A DNA stretch of 64,000 nt, from positions 6,845,277 through 6,909,276 of the forward strand of contig NC_089281.1 of the NCBI RefSeq assembly GCF_963678975.1. The letters are read 5' to 3'. Shown here piece after piece: positions 13,641-24,263 of the stretch. The DNA comes from Dysidea avara. Lineage: Eukaryota; Porifera; Demospongiae; Dictyoceratida; Dysideidae. The first letter of the stretch is position 1, and every line of letters begins with the position of its first letter. The translations under genes were made by a program, and so were the position numbers. The notes under the pieces are model-generated. The model worked only from the letters and a program-made list of their open reading frames with translations, made no database searches and was not told the origin of the DNA.

Positions 13641-15115
13641 CTGAGGAGAGTATCCTACTCTCATATACCCCTGTAGAAGGAGAGTAGGATACCCTCCTCA
13701 GTATACATTATGAACGCTTGCTTTCAGTAATTTAGTTGTGGTGAGTGAAGAGTTAGGCTAGACACTTCGGGACTACCAATTTGTGGCCCTTTTTTACTGC
13801 TATAAAGAAGATTTTCCTCTTCTAGAGGTAAATGAGCCACCTAGACCTATTCATGGGACCAAAATCTCATTATTACCACTGATTTTTCTGAGTCATAAAT
13901 TCTGTGAGTTATACATATGTAGTAGGAGAGTACTAAACCAGCACTAATACAGACATCAACACTAATACAGACATTAACACTGATACAGGCTTACCATACT
14001 GTCCACATTACTAGCCATAGTCACAGCTCCCATCTGGTCCATACCGACATCAGTTCTAGTCAGTGCTCCGATCACATCATCATAAGAGTGGATCTCATCA
14101 TTGTACAGGACTGTGATGTAACGCTGCTCTGACTCCCTGCAAGAGTACATATGTTTGTGTAGGTAATAGAGTGTGTACATATTTGTAGGGCGCTTTGTAT
14201 GTATGTGTTTGTGCATGTCATATTTATGTGAGATGCTCTTCTGTGCACGTACATACATGCATCCATGAAAACTTTATTGTGTGCAGTACTACATGTGTAC
14301 ATTTTCTCAATGTCACTTGACAAATATGCTTTTGGTATAGCATCTCCTTCTTCAAGGGAGATTATGTCTCTACAAAAGGACAGAACTGCTTTTAGAAACC
14401 TCTGCACTCTAGACACAAGTTCTGGTGTAAGATTATCCAGTGGATTCTCCTACAGAAACATTAACACGTTATTGCATCATAAAAACTACATTACGTCATG
14501 ACATGTCAGCCAGGAAGGCATATACCTTAACAGTAGTTTGTTGAGGTTTATGTTTGTCGCAGTGTACACCACTACGCCATGCTTCAGGATCACCGCAATC
14601 GCAGCACCCCGACCCAGAACTTGTTATAAGCTGACAACCAAAATAGATTTGAACACATAAACAAAACTCTTTCGTACCTTATAATGATGTTGACGATGTT
14701 CGCTACATTCAAAGCAGTCCATACACAGCACACAAGTCGGGTCAGTTTCACAATCCCTGAAAAACAAAATTGTTTATAAAATTCTGATACATAGGATTAC
14801 GTAATGGGACTGTCCCAAGAAGCGTTACCTGCAGCAATAAGCGGGTTCGCCATTACGCAGGATTTTTCCACACACAGTAGTCGTGTTAGACTCACGAATT
14901 CCTTTTAATAGTCTTTCTGAATCTTCACCGAATAACACTTTGTTTAAATGATGCCCGAAACGCTTCAACAAAACATCCTCCGGGTCTTGGCCATACTTCT
15001 GAAAGGCTTTACTCGAGAAGAAACACGCCAGTAGATTTATACGGGTAGAAATATCCCCTTCTGTAGCCTTCCATTCTTCTGAGAGCAAAAAGTGTTTGTC
15101 AATTTCAGACGCCAT
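716..15115 (-). CDS. UBR2: UBR1/UBR2-type E3 ubiquitin ligase (N-recognin), 5' part; 3' end beyond left edge
   Basis: The encoded protein recognises N-degrons and ubiquitinates their carriers. Exons (minus): 14829-15115, 14678-14756, 14526-14630, 14301-14449, 13995-14136, 13286-13348, 13123-13234, 12248-12349, 12157-12184, 11757-11808, 11637-11693, 11540-11581, 11401-11485, 11151-11317, 10876-11004, 10509-10610, 10365-10449, 10204-10308, 10080-10144, 9910-10020, 5519-5584, 4901-4980, 2450-2483, 2282-2354, 2101-2219, 1877-1929, 1719-1821, 1437-1649, 1016-1253, 716-908; phases join to 1079 codons. The UBR box, with its Cys/His zinc ligands ([12 protein letters not shown]), spans exons 1-3. The ClpS-like type-2 N-degron domain ([12 protein letters not shown]) is in exon 5. 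Later exons match the long helical body, ending in the Glu/Lys-rich segment before the RING. Exon 30 ends at a GTAAGT donor, so the RING and autoinhibitory tail lie off the window. Exon 9 is a 28-nt microexon. I cannot separate UBR1 from UBR2. Confidence 0.9.
2670..3335. repeat. Repeat with internal tandem subunits in UBR intron 22
   Basis: The 2.4-kb intron between the exons at 4901-4980 and 2450-2483 holds a stretch whose internal blocks repeat. CTGGATTGATTGCAGAGGC occurs near 2972 and 3101. AGCAAAGCGTAATG followed by CACTTCACTTTC occurs near 3017 and 3174. ORFs here are broken and resemble no family I know. Probably a dispersed repeat with an internally duplicated core. Confidence 0.45.
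3354..3537. mobile_element. Palindromic MITE in UBR intron 22
   Basis: The left arm begins AAGGGATCATAGAAAAA and the right arm ends TTTCTATGATCCCT. The arms stay complementary through ACTAGTGAACATTTAAT near the centre, with an imperfect loop of about 40 bp. There is no coding capacity. The structure is that of a foldback miniature inverted-repeat element; the superfamily is not determined. Confidence 0.65.
6015..6571 (+). mobile_element. 557-bp TIR element, copy 1 (TATAGCTGGTTATTTT ends)
   Basis: The left end reads TATAGCTGGTTATTTTCAAA and the right end is its near reverse complement, finishing ATAACCAGCTATA. Subterminal stretches are rich in TTCGAA. A second copy in opposite orientation lies at 56832-57380 inside an ERO1 intron. 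Both are flanked by TA, which fits a TA target duplication (inference). There is no ORF of note. Confidence 0.7.
6690..9480 (+). pseudogene. Decayed transposase-like multicopy ORF inside UBR intron 20
   Basis: Fragments in different plus frames read as one broken protein. 7557-7916 covers an N-terminal block; 7905-8110 contains [13 protein letters not shown]; about 8160-8220 reads [12 protein letters not shown]; 8250-8560 contains [12 protein letters not shown] and [13 protein letters not shown]; 8950-9430 covers a Cys-rich tail ([15 protein letters not shown]). I recall similar multicopy ORFs in sponge and cnidarian genomes, with acidic residues placed as in a DDE nuclease, but cannot name the superfamily. 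Several frameshifts and stops (for example after 7916 and 8110) show it is dead. It lies antisense in the 4.3-kb intron between UBR exons 20 and 21. A domesticated-gene relic is the alternative. Confidence 0.6.
13596..13706. repeat. (AT)n microsatellite plus hairpin in UBR intron 5
   Basis: An AT dinucleotide run of roughly 35 bp is followed by two inverted arms, TATACTGAGGAGAGTATCCT and AGGATACCCTCCTCAGTATA, with a loop of about 25 bp. It may be a small foldback element inserted in an AT run. No coding signal. Confidence 0.6.
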
Positions 15116-15171
15116 TACAATAATTAATTATCTACTGTTCGCACAAGCGCTTATTGAAGGTACGCGACAGC
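15116..15171. promoter_or_regulatory. 56-bp bidirectional spacer between UBR and mL64 start codons
   Basis: The start codon of the minus-strand UBR gene (15113-15115) and that of the plus-strand mL64 gene (15172) are 56 bp apart. No TATA box is seen. Both 5' UTRs and any shared core promoter must fit in, or overlap, this stretch. A shared bidirectional promoter is inferred from geometry only. Confidence 0.6.
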
Positions 15172-15767
15172 ATGGCCAAGAAGATTTCGGACACAGTTGC
15201 TAGACTGATCGCTTTAAGTAGGCCAGCTTACATTGGTGGAAGATGGCAGAAACCTGCTATTAGTCACGCGGAGTTGCACTACCTCAGGAAAAGGCTGGTC
15301 GTGGCCGGAGAAAACTGGCCCCCTAAACCTCTGGAAAATATCGGACAGGACCCTCCAGTGAAATTGACTGAAAGAGAGAGAAACAGGCCAGCCAGGTATG
15401 ACTATGTATACGTGGAAAAAAAAATACTGTCATTTAAATGCATGGGCTAAAACAATATTATTGTTTCTGTGCATGGCCGTGCCAAGAGCCAAGACTCATT
15501 TCTGGACATGAAATCAGTGTAGTGTAAGATGTGTTTACAAATACTAGGTTGGCTGCAATTGAAGAGAATATGCGACGGATGCCACAGATGGTTGAGGAGT
15601 ACAGAGCCAAGTGTCGTGAATCTCGTCGACAGTTTAAAGAGAAAGGCAAATCCACTGAGGAAGAAATCTACCTTAAGGCCACGGGCAAGATTAAACAGAA
15701 GCATGTTTGGGAGTCATCTAGAGACAAGAGAAAGAAGAAGAAATTCGGCAGAATGAGGAAAAAATAA
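15172..15767 (+). CDS. GADD45GIP1: Mitochondrial large ribosomal subunit protein mL64 (CRIF1/GADD45GIP1-like)
   Basis: Two exons, 15172-15395 and 15548-15767, join in frame (AG+G) to a 147-residue protein. The donor is GTATGA and the acceptor ATACTAG. Residues about 25-75 hold a Tyr/Trp/Pro-rich block (YIGGRWQKPAI, ENWPPKP). Exon 2 has the helical ENMRRMPQM segment typical of CRIF1 (human: AKMPQM) and a very basic tail (RDKRKKKKFGRMRKK), as expected of an rRNA-binding protein. mL64 lies near the tunnel exit of the mitoribosome; in mammals the protein also has nuclear roles, which cannot be inferred here. I chose the ATG at 15172; an upstream in-frame TTG is not needed. It is shorter than the roughly 220-residue human protein. 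Confidence 0.8.
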
Positions 15768-16980
15768 TCCAATGCATATCTGTGATTATAAATTACATTT
15801 TTACGCTTCACACTCATAAATCTCATCTAGTGAATTATTCAAACATATATGGACTTTGATGTCATGATGAAACTAAACTGAAGCAGTGGTGTCTGGTTTG
15901 CAGGTATGCGTATTTCCCTGTGTATGTAACCTTCAATATATTTGATAGTAAATAATAGGCTTATTAGCCTCTCATCCACCAGAATACAAGCGTGGGTGAA
16001 GTTGTTGTTTGCTAGCCACTGCCAAACAAAGGTTTATATCTGAACTCTGTCACCAGTGGGTACTAAATTTTCAATGAACATGGTCACATATAGGTAGAGG
16101 TGTGAGTATAAACATTCTTGCAATTATAAATGCTCAGAAACATGTTAACACTGCTGAAAAAAACTGCACATGTTGTAGGGGTGGCCCCAAAATTTCCAAT
16201 GTGTATAAATGATATTACACTAACCCTCCACACATTTAGTCCAGTATATTAACATCATTTGATCACTGACCAATAACAAAGAACAATTGTTTGGTTTTCC
16301 ATGTTCATACGCCCTCCTTGTTCCCAGGGAACAAGTGGTCTATTGATGTTGAGCAATTGAGTAAGAGGTATACCAATAATCAGATCAGTTATGAACTATA
16401 TCAGCCTTGTTTCGTATATCGGTATCCATCAAAATGTATAAAAAGCAGCGGATACGGATATCCATAAACATACATATGGCAGGCTCTAGTAATATCCTAG
16501 TAACACCTGTTTATGTAATGTCGACTGTTGATTAAAGTCCTACACTTTATAACTGAAATGTAAGTGGAAATGTCTATGCTATTATATTGGATTAGCTTTG
16601 TTTATCGGCTTGATAATATTAGATTATCAGAATATCAGCTATATAAATGTGTACTGCAATAGCCAATGAGAAGTTACTCAGCTGCTTTATCACAAGATGA
16701 ACTGCATTGGGGAAATGCATCTAGACATTCTTTATAAATGTTTATAATTATATTTTATTCATAGTAATTATAAATGCTGGTCAATCAGCATATCTTCATT
16801 ATGTGAAGCTGGCTGGTTACAATATACCATTGAAGGGGGTGCCTATTCACGTTGAGTTAGTTATTGCTACCGGAGAACCTGATAAATGACAATACAACAT
16901 ACACTAGCTGTAAAAGCATAATTTGCAGTATAATTTCTTACAATCTCAGATCACAATGCATTATTATTAAGACTGTTTAC
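15768..16980. other. Intergenic stretch without recognisable gene
   Basis: AT-rich sequence downstream of mL64. Only short ORFs are seen, with no splice-consistent family match. From about 16850 it begins to resemble the sequence 3' of the ERO1 exons near 41090 and 47450 (for example GGAGAACCTG), so the left edge of the ERO1 relic lies here. Confidence 0.5.
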
Positions 16981-18370
16981 AATATTTATCAGCTCAACTG
17001 AAAATACTCTAATAGAACGTTCACCTAATCATAATGACCTAATAGAGTGTACAGCTACAAACAAGATATTTTTATTGTGTACAAACACTGTACATCAGCT
17101 GACATTCCTAAAGCATTGAACAAAGACACAATTACTGATCTGTGGAGCTTGGGCCTCTGAACATTAATATTTTCAATGCAGTACCTCAAACCTGTGAACA
17201 CATCAATACCACATTGTACAGACAACCCTCTATCCAATTGATTTGAGAAAACGATCACAAAATCAACTTCAAGACAAAATAAAGTGGTAAAAATACCTAG
17301 CGTCTGTTTTGCATTATAAGATGTCTGAGAATTGCTACCTCAAAACATCTGTATTTATATGATTGATAGAGAACTGATCTGTGTTCTCTATTTCTACATT
17401 TTTCACAACCAACACAGTTCATAATAAGCCATTTCGTTATTGGCCCAAAGGTATGCAATCAGACTAATTACTGATAATGTAAGCACTGGAGTACATTCTT
17501 CTGTCCAAACTTCAATACATTTTTGGCCTTTTTAAAAATTCTGTGGTTGTGTAACCATACCGTATATTCCAATAAGCACTGTACTGGTAAATAGACCAAA
17601 GACTGCCCTACACGCTGGTGGCAGTCTGGGATTAATCTGTCAAGGCAATCTTGTGTAGTGAAGTAATCAGAGTCCCCCTACAATAGAGTGATTCTGACCC
17701 TTTAAGTAGGGTGATTGCGGTAATTGAAATGTTCTATTAGAGCAGTCAGCTACCCTAATAGAACAATAACCTGTAACTACCAACACAATAATAGTCTATA
17801 TCTTATGTGTCTAAGACCTGAAATGGCATCCCCCCAAAATGTCTGTTGTATGTTTCAAACCTCACATACTGTATAAGCTCTACCTCTTAACTCTTTAGCC
17901 TGTTCCTGATACCATGCCAGCAGAAGCAAGGATAAGCAGGCCATTAGCCTATAGTAATCAATTCCTAAATGTCAGCTTTAAGATTTTTTGATGAAAATTG
18001 TTACCAGATTCAATCTCGCAACAAATCCCCCTAGACACCCCTAGATTTAAGTGTACATACAACAGAAAATTTGGGAACCTGTCACCAAAATTTCTGGAGC
18101 CATCCTTGTCAAATAAACTTGGGGCATGACCTAAATCACATATTAAATGTAATTACAATTACATAAAAAGGCAATTACAAATACTAATTCACTCTCAGCT
18201 CAGACAATTTGTCAGATCACTTCCTTGATAATTTTCTCATCAATTTTATACTTCCGGTGAAGTAAGACTCTGATCATCCCAAAGTGGCTCCCTTTAGTAA
18301 TTGCTCTCAGAACCAACAAGTAAGGAAAATAGAGGTTCATAAGCCACAGGGGACCTTAGGGAAGAAAGAT
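16850..18370 (-). pseudogene. Old, decayed copy of the ERO1 3'-exon segment
   Basis: This region is colinear with the two ERO1 3' segments at 41.3-42.2 kb and 48.6-49.5 kb. It keeps the KLHR..VSLFNALG exon near 17090-17200, remnants of the Cys-rich exon near 17380-17430 with its CVGC codons disrupted, and the exon encoding the EKIIKE..RQI segment near 18180-18350. Frames are broken and about 400 bp is inserted between the last two blocks. No profilin accompanies it. It is more diverged than the other copies, so it is an older or faster-decaying duplicate. Confidence 0.75.
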
Positions 18371-18639
18371 TTATTTGTGGCGTGGTACATTTGTCAAAAA
18401 ATAATTTGTACACTTTTGGGGCTTCTCCACGTGTACACTTACTGGTTCATTGAGCCTCCATAATGAGGATGAAGATTATGGTTCCATTTGTACCTCTGAA
18501 TATATATGAAGGGAAATCTCATTATACAGCAAAAATAGGCTAGAAACTTGTTCTACTATAATGTAGTAAGTGTGCTTGTCACTTGCTTTTCCACTTATTG
18601 TTTACCTTTTAGAGAACCTTTTGTGACAAACCCAACATT

Positions 18640-18943
18640 TCATGGACAACATTTCTTTTCTTTATGAAGTAAGCTTCAAACTTTCTGCTGTATTTCTTGG
18701 CATCATCCTCTGATAAATGAAAGGAATGTAGGATGTCATCTGTTTCATTGCTCATTGCATAAACTAAAGCACTGACTTGGTCTTGTCACCTTTGCTAGCA
18801 AGGCCTGATGCTTGAAGAAACCTCTTGAAGTGACGGATCCATCTTGGCCTTTCGTCTGGTTTTTGGAAAGTGAATGTCTCTGGTGGGGATCACTGAAACA
18901 TTGCCATAGCTGTTGCTGCATCACCATTAGCTTCTGATGCCAT
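18640..18943 (-). pseudogene. Fragment of a Ty3/Gypsy-like gag ORF
   Basis: Read on the minus strand from an ATG at 18941-18943, the sequence gives FTFQKPDERPRWIRHFKRF followed by QASGLASKGDK. After a frame change it gives LVYAMSNETDDILHSF. This matches the N-terminal gag pattern of many invertebrate Ty3/Gypsy elements (a Pro-Glu-x-Trp-x-x-Trp-like block, then a SMG(x)-DDIL-like block). An in-frame stop and at least one frameshift are present. No LTR, protease or reverse transcriptase is nearby. Confidence 0.55.
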
Positions 18944-20705
18944 GTCGGATGCACAGAGGGTTCACATAGTTTGTTTTATAATAGAGTCAAAATAATTATA
19001 TTATTGTACACACATTTATAGTTGTCATACAATATTATGACATGTCTACTTGTACATCTATTACAACTAGGAATGTAAGTACAGTTAATAGTACGTACTA
19101 CTACCCTATTGACATCAACAGATTACTAAGGGCATGCGTAAAAATTGTAGATATGTTAGAAAGAATCCCTGGGAGTGTGCTCACTAGGCTCATAATATGG
19201 TCGAACATGTAGGACACAATTAGTCATGTGCACAAGTGTGTCAACGTTGAGACAGACTAGCCATCATTTAGAGCTAAGAAAACATTTCTTTCTGCTCTAG
19301 AGAGGTGGTAAAGTATAAGCATAGACTTTTAGAAGGCCTTTGATAATCATTATAGTGACACAAAACCTGTTGTTGCTGTGATTGTCAAGTATTGATTGAC
19401 AGACATTTGTATAGTATTGTAATTTAATATTTCATCACTTATTGCTGTAAATTATATGCACATATGTGTTTCTAATACTGTAAGACAGACCATAGTGAGA
19501 ACACATGTTGTAGCTTCCTTCAGCGCTCCTGTGTTCTACGAGCAATCTACCGCTATACTTCAAAGTGATTTGGCATGGTTTAAAGATTCTCAGATATGGG
19601 TACACTTTCTTTCATAGAAAACATGATTGCACACCCGCATCAAAATTGAGGGAGTGGCTGATGAAAAAATGGTAATCTATTTTGGCTGGCCTAAAGCTGA
19701 AAAGGTGTCTGTCTGTCTGTCCATCCACGATCAAGCTAACTCTCCAACATTTGTACCAATCAACCTAAAACTTGTTGCTCATTTATCCCCATCAGCCTGG
19801 TATCTGCAAGTTTGTTTTTTTTTAATTTTCCTGCATGTTTTGTTTGAGTGGAAAAAGCGCCATTGTTATACTTCTGTGTACAAGATTTTCAGACACAGTT
19901 ACTTTGCAGTTGATAAGATATCCATGTACTGCTGTGGTTGGCATTAAAAGGCACACCCATTGGCGGGAATACATGGCGATCTCTTCTTCTAGATTGTTGC
20001 TTTGGTATAAAACAATTATTCATTATTCAACCACATACTACGACCACAACAATTGGCCAGCGATTCGGTTCATATTCTACCAGCCAATTCTCTACGTCAT
20101 GTAGCATGTTCTAACTTCTATGGAACTAAATTCCCCTTAAAATTTGGTAACTTTTGTAGGACAGTATAAAATTACAATACAGAAAAACAATTACCTTGAA
20201 GTCATGTTGCTATGCCAATAGTAATGATGTCAGATGCATGTGATGTGTTGAACTATTCCATGGTGGAAGAAACAAAAAAAAAAAGTGACATTCTATGCTC
20301 TAGAATGGATTCACAATTAAGCTAAATAGAGCACAACAGTGAGATTTCTCTGCAATGTCCTTGTACTCTGAACTGGGATGTATCTCACAGCTAGTATTTT
20401 AAGCACAATGCCACTATTTCAAAGTACAAAAGACATACTATAATAGGTGTCTTTTAAGTGCAGTAACACACTTTTAGTATAGTTTCATTGTCTGTACACC
20501 TGCGTTTCATAATGGTCCCATAGCATGTAAACTGACCTGGATAATCAGGACACCTTGATGATCAGGTTATCCCGAGATGTTACACAGGTCTCACTGTAGT
20601 GGTGAAATTAGTTTGAATAGGTATAATCTACCTGTTATAGTCGAGTCTAGTAAATATTTTAATATATTTTACAGGTTGACATAAATACTACACACCCAAT
20701 ACACA
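18944..20705. other. Intergenic stretch without recognisable gene
   Basis: No convincing coding signal. The ORFs near 19627-20104 have no family resemblance and no splice support. Upstream of the TRIM-NHL start there is a GT-rich stretch near 20520-20590 (CAGGACACC, CAGGTTATCC) that weakly resembles repeats near 24430 and 38605. Confidence 0.4.
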
Positions 20706-22846
20706 ATGGCTACCATAGAACTGAAAAGAGTCACAGATCATGCCACATGTCCTGTGTGCTTACAGCTATACAAATGTCCTAAAGTATTGCCATGTCAGCA
20801 CTCTTACTGTCAAGAATGCCTCATCAAGTTAGAGAAAGGTAAAAAGATCACATGTCCCAGCCAAAGGAGTGAAAGATTTCCCTACCAATTTTACACTCAC
20901 TCATCTATTTGATGACTTCTTCCTGAGACGACAAGACAGAGGCAAAGTGAACTGTGAAGTTTGTGTAGAGAAAGACCCAGTTACTTCATTCTGTGTTACT
21001 TGTTCATGTGCCAGACATGTCAGACCTTCCACAAGCGCAGCAGGGACACACACCAACATGTCATTGTCTACCTATAGAGGAGCCTAGTCAACCTAAAGCT
21101 GCTCAACCTCAGAAGACACTTCCCAATTGTCCAGATCATGACCTTGAGTTGAAGTTTTATTGTGACACTTGTGAGAGGTTGGTGTGTGTCTACTGTACCA
21201 TGAATGAACACGCTCAACACTCTCATGGTGCTATCAAGAAAATGGCTGCCAAACACAGAGAACAACTGAAGAAAACCACTGCCCCACTGAATGACATGAT
21301 CACTAAATTGTCACAGGCTCATGACAACATCACTGACACAAAGGAGAGAGTGTTACAACAACATAAAACTGTTGACAAAGACATTGATCAGTTCTTTGAC
21401 AATGTGATACAGAAGGTAGAGCAGCAACGTCAACAACTGAAACAAGAACTTCACAACAAAGTTAGTGGGAAAGTAAAGCTGTTGACATCACAATTAGAAG
21501 AGGTGGAGAGTGTCAAGGCTCATGTAATGAGTGTGAATGAGTTGGCTAGTAAAGTGGAGGAGAGCTGTGATGATGAGATGTTGTCTGGAGAGAAACAGTT
21601 AGTACATCATGTCCATGAAGTGACTGACACTTACTACAAAACTTACTTGGTTCCCAAAGAAATTGACAGTTCTTATTTTGTACCATGTGACCCCAAGCCA
21701 TTTCCGCAATTTGGCCATGTTCATACTAAAGAGTATCCCCCACAATGTGAAGCTGATATTCCTGTGGTTGTACAAAACAAACCAGTTGAGTTCACTATCA
21801 TTACTAAAGATCTCAAGGGAATTCCCCTCACCAGTGGAGGAGGTGTGGTCAAGGTGCAGTTAGATAGTGGGAGGGGCAACGTCCAATCAGTGACAGTGAA
21901 GGACAACAATAATGGAAGATACACAGGATCCTTCAACATTGAACTGGTGGGACATTATCAACTATCAGTGACCATTGGAGGACAGCACATTAAGGGAAGT
22001 CCCCTTTCCTTCATTGCCTCAATAGACTACTCCAAATTGAGCAGGTCCGACAAAGTCATCAATGATAATGGTAAGATGGGTACACCTTGGGGAGTGGCTT
22101 TTAGTAGTAACCATCACTGGGCAGTAGCTGACTGGATCAATCACTGTGTTTACATATTTAATGAACAAGATCAACTGGTGAGGAAGATTGGCAGTCGTGG
22201 TGATGGTGCTGGGGAGTTCAATGGACCACGTGGAGTGTCATTTGATGATGATAATTTCTTGTATGTAGTGGATGATAACAATCACAGGGTACAGAAATTT
22301 GATCTCACTGGCCACTATATTCTCCATTTTGGAAGGAAGGGATCAAGTGACAAGGAACTGAATAGTCCAGTTGGTATCACAGTCCATCACAACAAGGTGT
22401 ACATTGCTGATCGTTATAATCATCGTATTTCAGTATATCAAACAGATGGTACCTACTGCTTCTCATTTGGGTCACAAGGTGATGGACCTGGTCAGTTCCG
22501 GTACCCACGGGATGTTGTTGTCACACATGACAACACTTTATTAGTGGCTGATAGTGAAGGTCACTGTATCCAGTCATTTCAACTTGATGGTACCTTCATC
22601 CACAAATTTGGCACCTTTGGCAGTGATAAGGGTCAAATGAACTTTCCATCATCTATCGCTGTTGATCCTAATGGGTTTATCTTAGTGACAGAGAAAAACA
22701 ACCACCGAGTATCAATCTTTGACAAAAACTACAACTACATTCACTCCTTTGGCTCCAAGGGAACTGGTAACAATCAATTTCATCTTCCTCATGGCATAGC
22801 TATTGCTCCTAATGGAAGTGTGATGGGAAAAATAAGAGGATTGTAA
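20706..22846 (+). pseudogene. TRIM-NHL protein (TRIM2/3/71-like) with frameshifted N terminus and clipped last NHL repeat
   Basis: Intronless. The RING finger starts at 20706 (CPVCLQLYKCPKVLPCQH..CQEC) but its last Cys pair is lost: after ITCP the frame changes near 20855-20862. A B-box-1-like block (CEVC..FCVTC, then FMCQTCQTFHKRS) needs a second shift near 21003. A third lies near 21075. From there a 600-codon frame to 22846 is open: B-box 2 (CPDHDLELKFYCDTC), coiled coil, filamin-type Ig domain, then NHL repeats ending in the pattern H-R-V/I-x-x-F. The sixth NHL repeat stops after NGSVMGKIRGL, about 15 residues short. TRIM-NHL proteins are E3 ligases and RNA or cargo binders. Either this is a decaying paralogue or the shifts are sequence errors; the C-terminal clip favours decay. 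Confidence 0.75.
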
Positions 22847-23112
22847 TATACTAGCGTGCTAGCGTGTTATGGAATTTATTGTACTGATTGGCTAGCTTCT
22901 TGACTGTTTTTAGAAATTTTACAATGAATTTATTTTTAATACATGCAAGCACTGCATGGAATCATAACAATTATGAACTATGTTGATGACTGTTTTTATG
23001 ATTTGCAAAATGATGCAAATCAATGCAAGCTGGAATTATTATACATTTATCAACATCTTCACTGTAATAATTTGATAAAGCCATGAAAACACTAAAAGGT
23101 TGTAGAATTAAA

Positions 23113-24215
23113 TTATGCTTTCTTAGGTGGTGGAAAAGTACATTCAACATCACCATGAGAGTTCCAAATCTTGTAGACTTGTGATTGACATTCTCGACCT
23201 GAAATACACATGTCATGGTATTGCACCAAATTGCTAGATATCTTTCCACTAACTCATCTGGAGCTTGTACTTGGCCTGCGGGAAAAGTGATATTGATTTC
23301 TGATCAATACTACAGCCACTGAACATGTAGTCTGATAGTTTGAAGTGTACCTTTAGTAGAATGTTAATATCAACCAAACAATTAGAATATAGCTACTATA
23401 CATACTTCAGCATAAGAGTTTAGTCCAACACAAAATGGATCTACTACAACGCCTTCTGGTACTGGTGGAATTACTTCAGGAAAATGTACCGTAGCTTGTA
23501 AGAACAACTCTAGACTCTTGGTAGGAAATTTCTGGCCTATAAATACCAATGAATTGTAAATAAGTATAAATAGTGAAATACAATTCCCACTGACCAATGT
23601 TCCAAATAATCTTATATTTGTCTTGTGATAAAGAAAGTTGTACTGAGGCTGGAGAGATGTTGTCCACTCTTTCAATAGGACCTCTTACAAGTGTACAATA
23701 AGTATCATTAGCTACCACAAAGTGTATCACAAACCTGTGATAAAATGGTAATTGGACTTCACACTTCTCAAAACTGTTCTTGACATTTTGATCCAGTTTA
23801 AGTTGCAGTAAAAGTTTAAGACTTGAATCACCCTAGAACAATTGTGTAATACAACTACCCTCACTGTGTAGGACCAAGTTACCTTCATCTGGTAGAAACC
23901 TCTAATGGGTAAAAATGTCAAATCTGATATAGTATAACTACATAAGGTAAATTGTTCTGGTAGAGTTGAGAAACGTAATTTGCGGCTTAGCATGGGTGTA
24001 GCAGTGGCAATACCAGGACCCTACAGAGAGTACAGGTATATAGAGCAAAGTGTTGCTTCATTACCTGCATCATTATGGGGTTTGTGTCAGCAGATGTAAC
24101 ACAGGAGTGGATTACAAAGTTATCCAGAGGTGGGCAACCTGGAGGCACTGCCAATGTGAGCTGTACATCTGGACATCCATCCAACTCGGCCTAACATAAT
24201 ACATGTAAGCACACA

Positions 24216-24263
<48 letters not shown>

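Noticed and set aside
24205-24262. CRISPR-like or other regular array
   Set aside because: It is a simple dinucleotide microsatellite; no spaced direct repeats of CRISPR type occur anywhere in the window.
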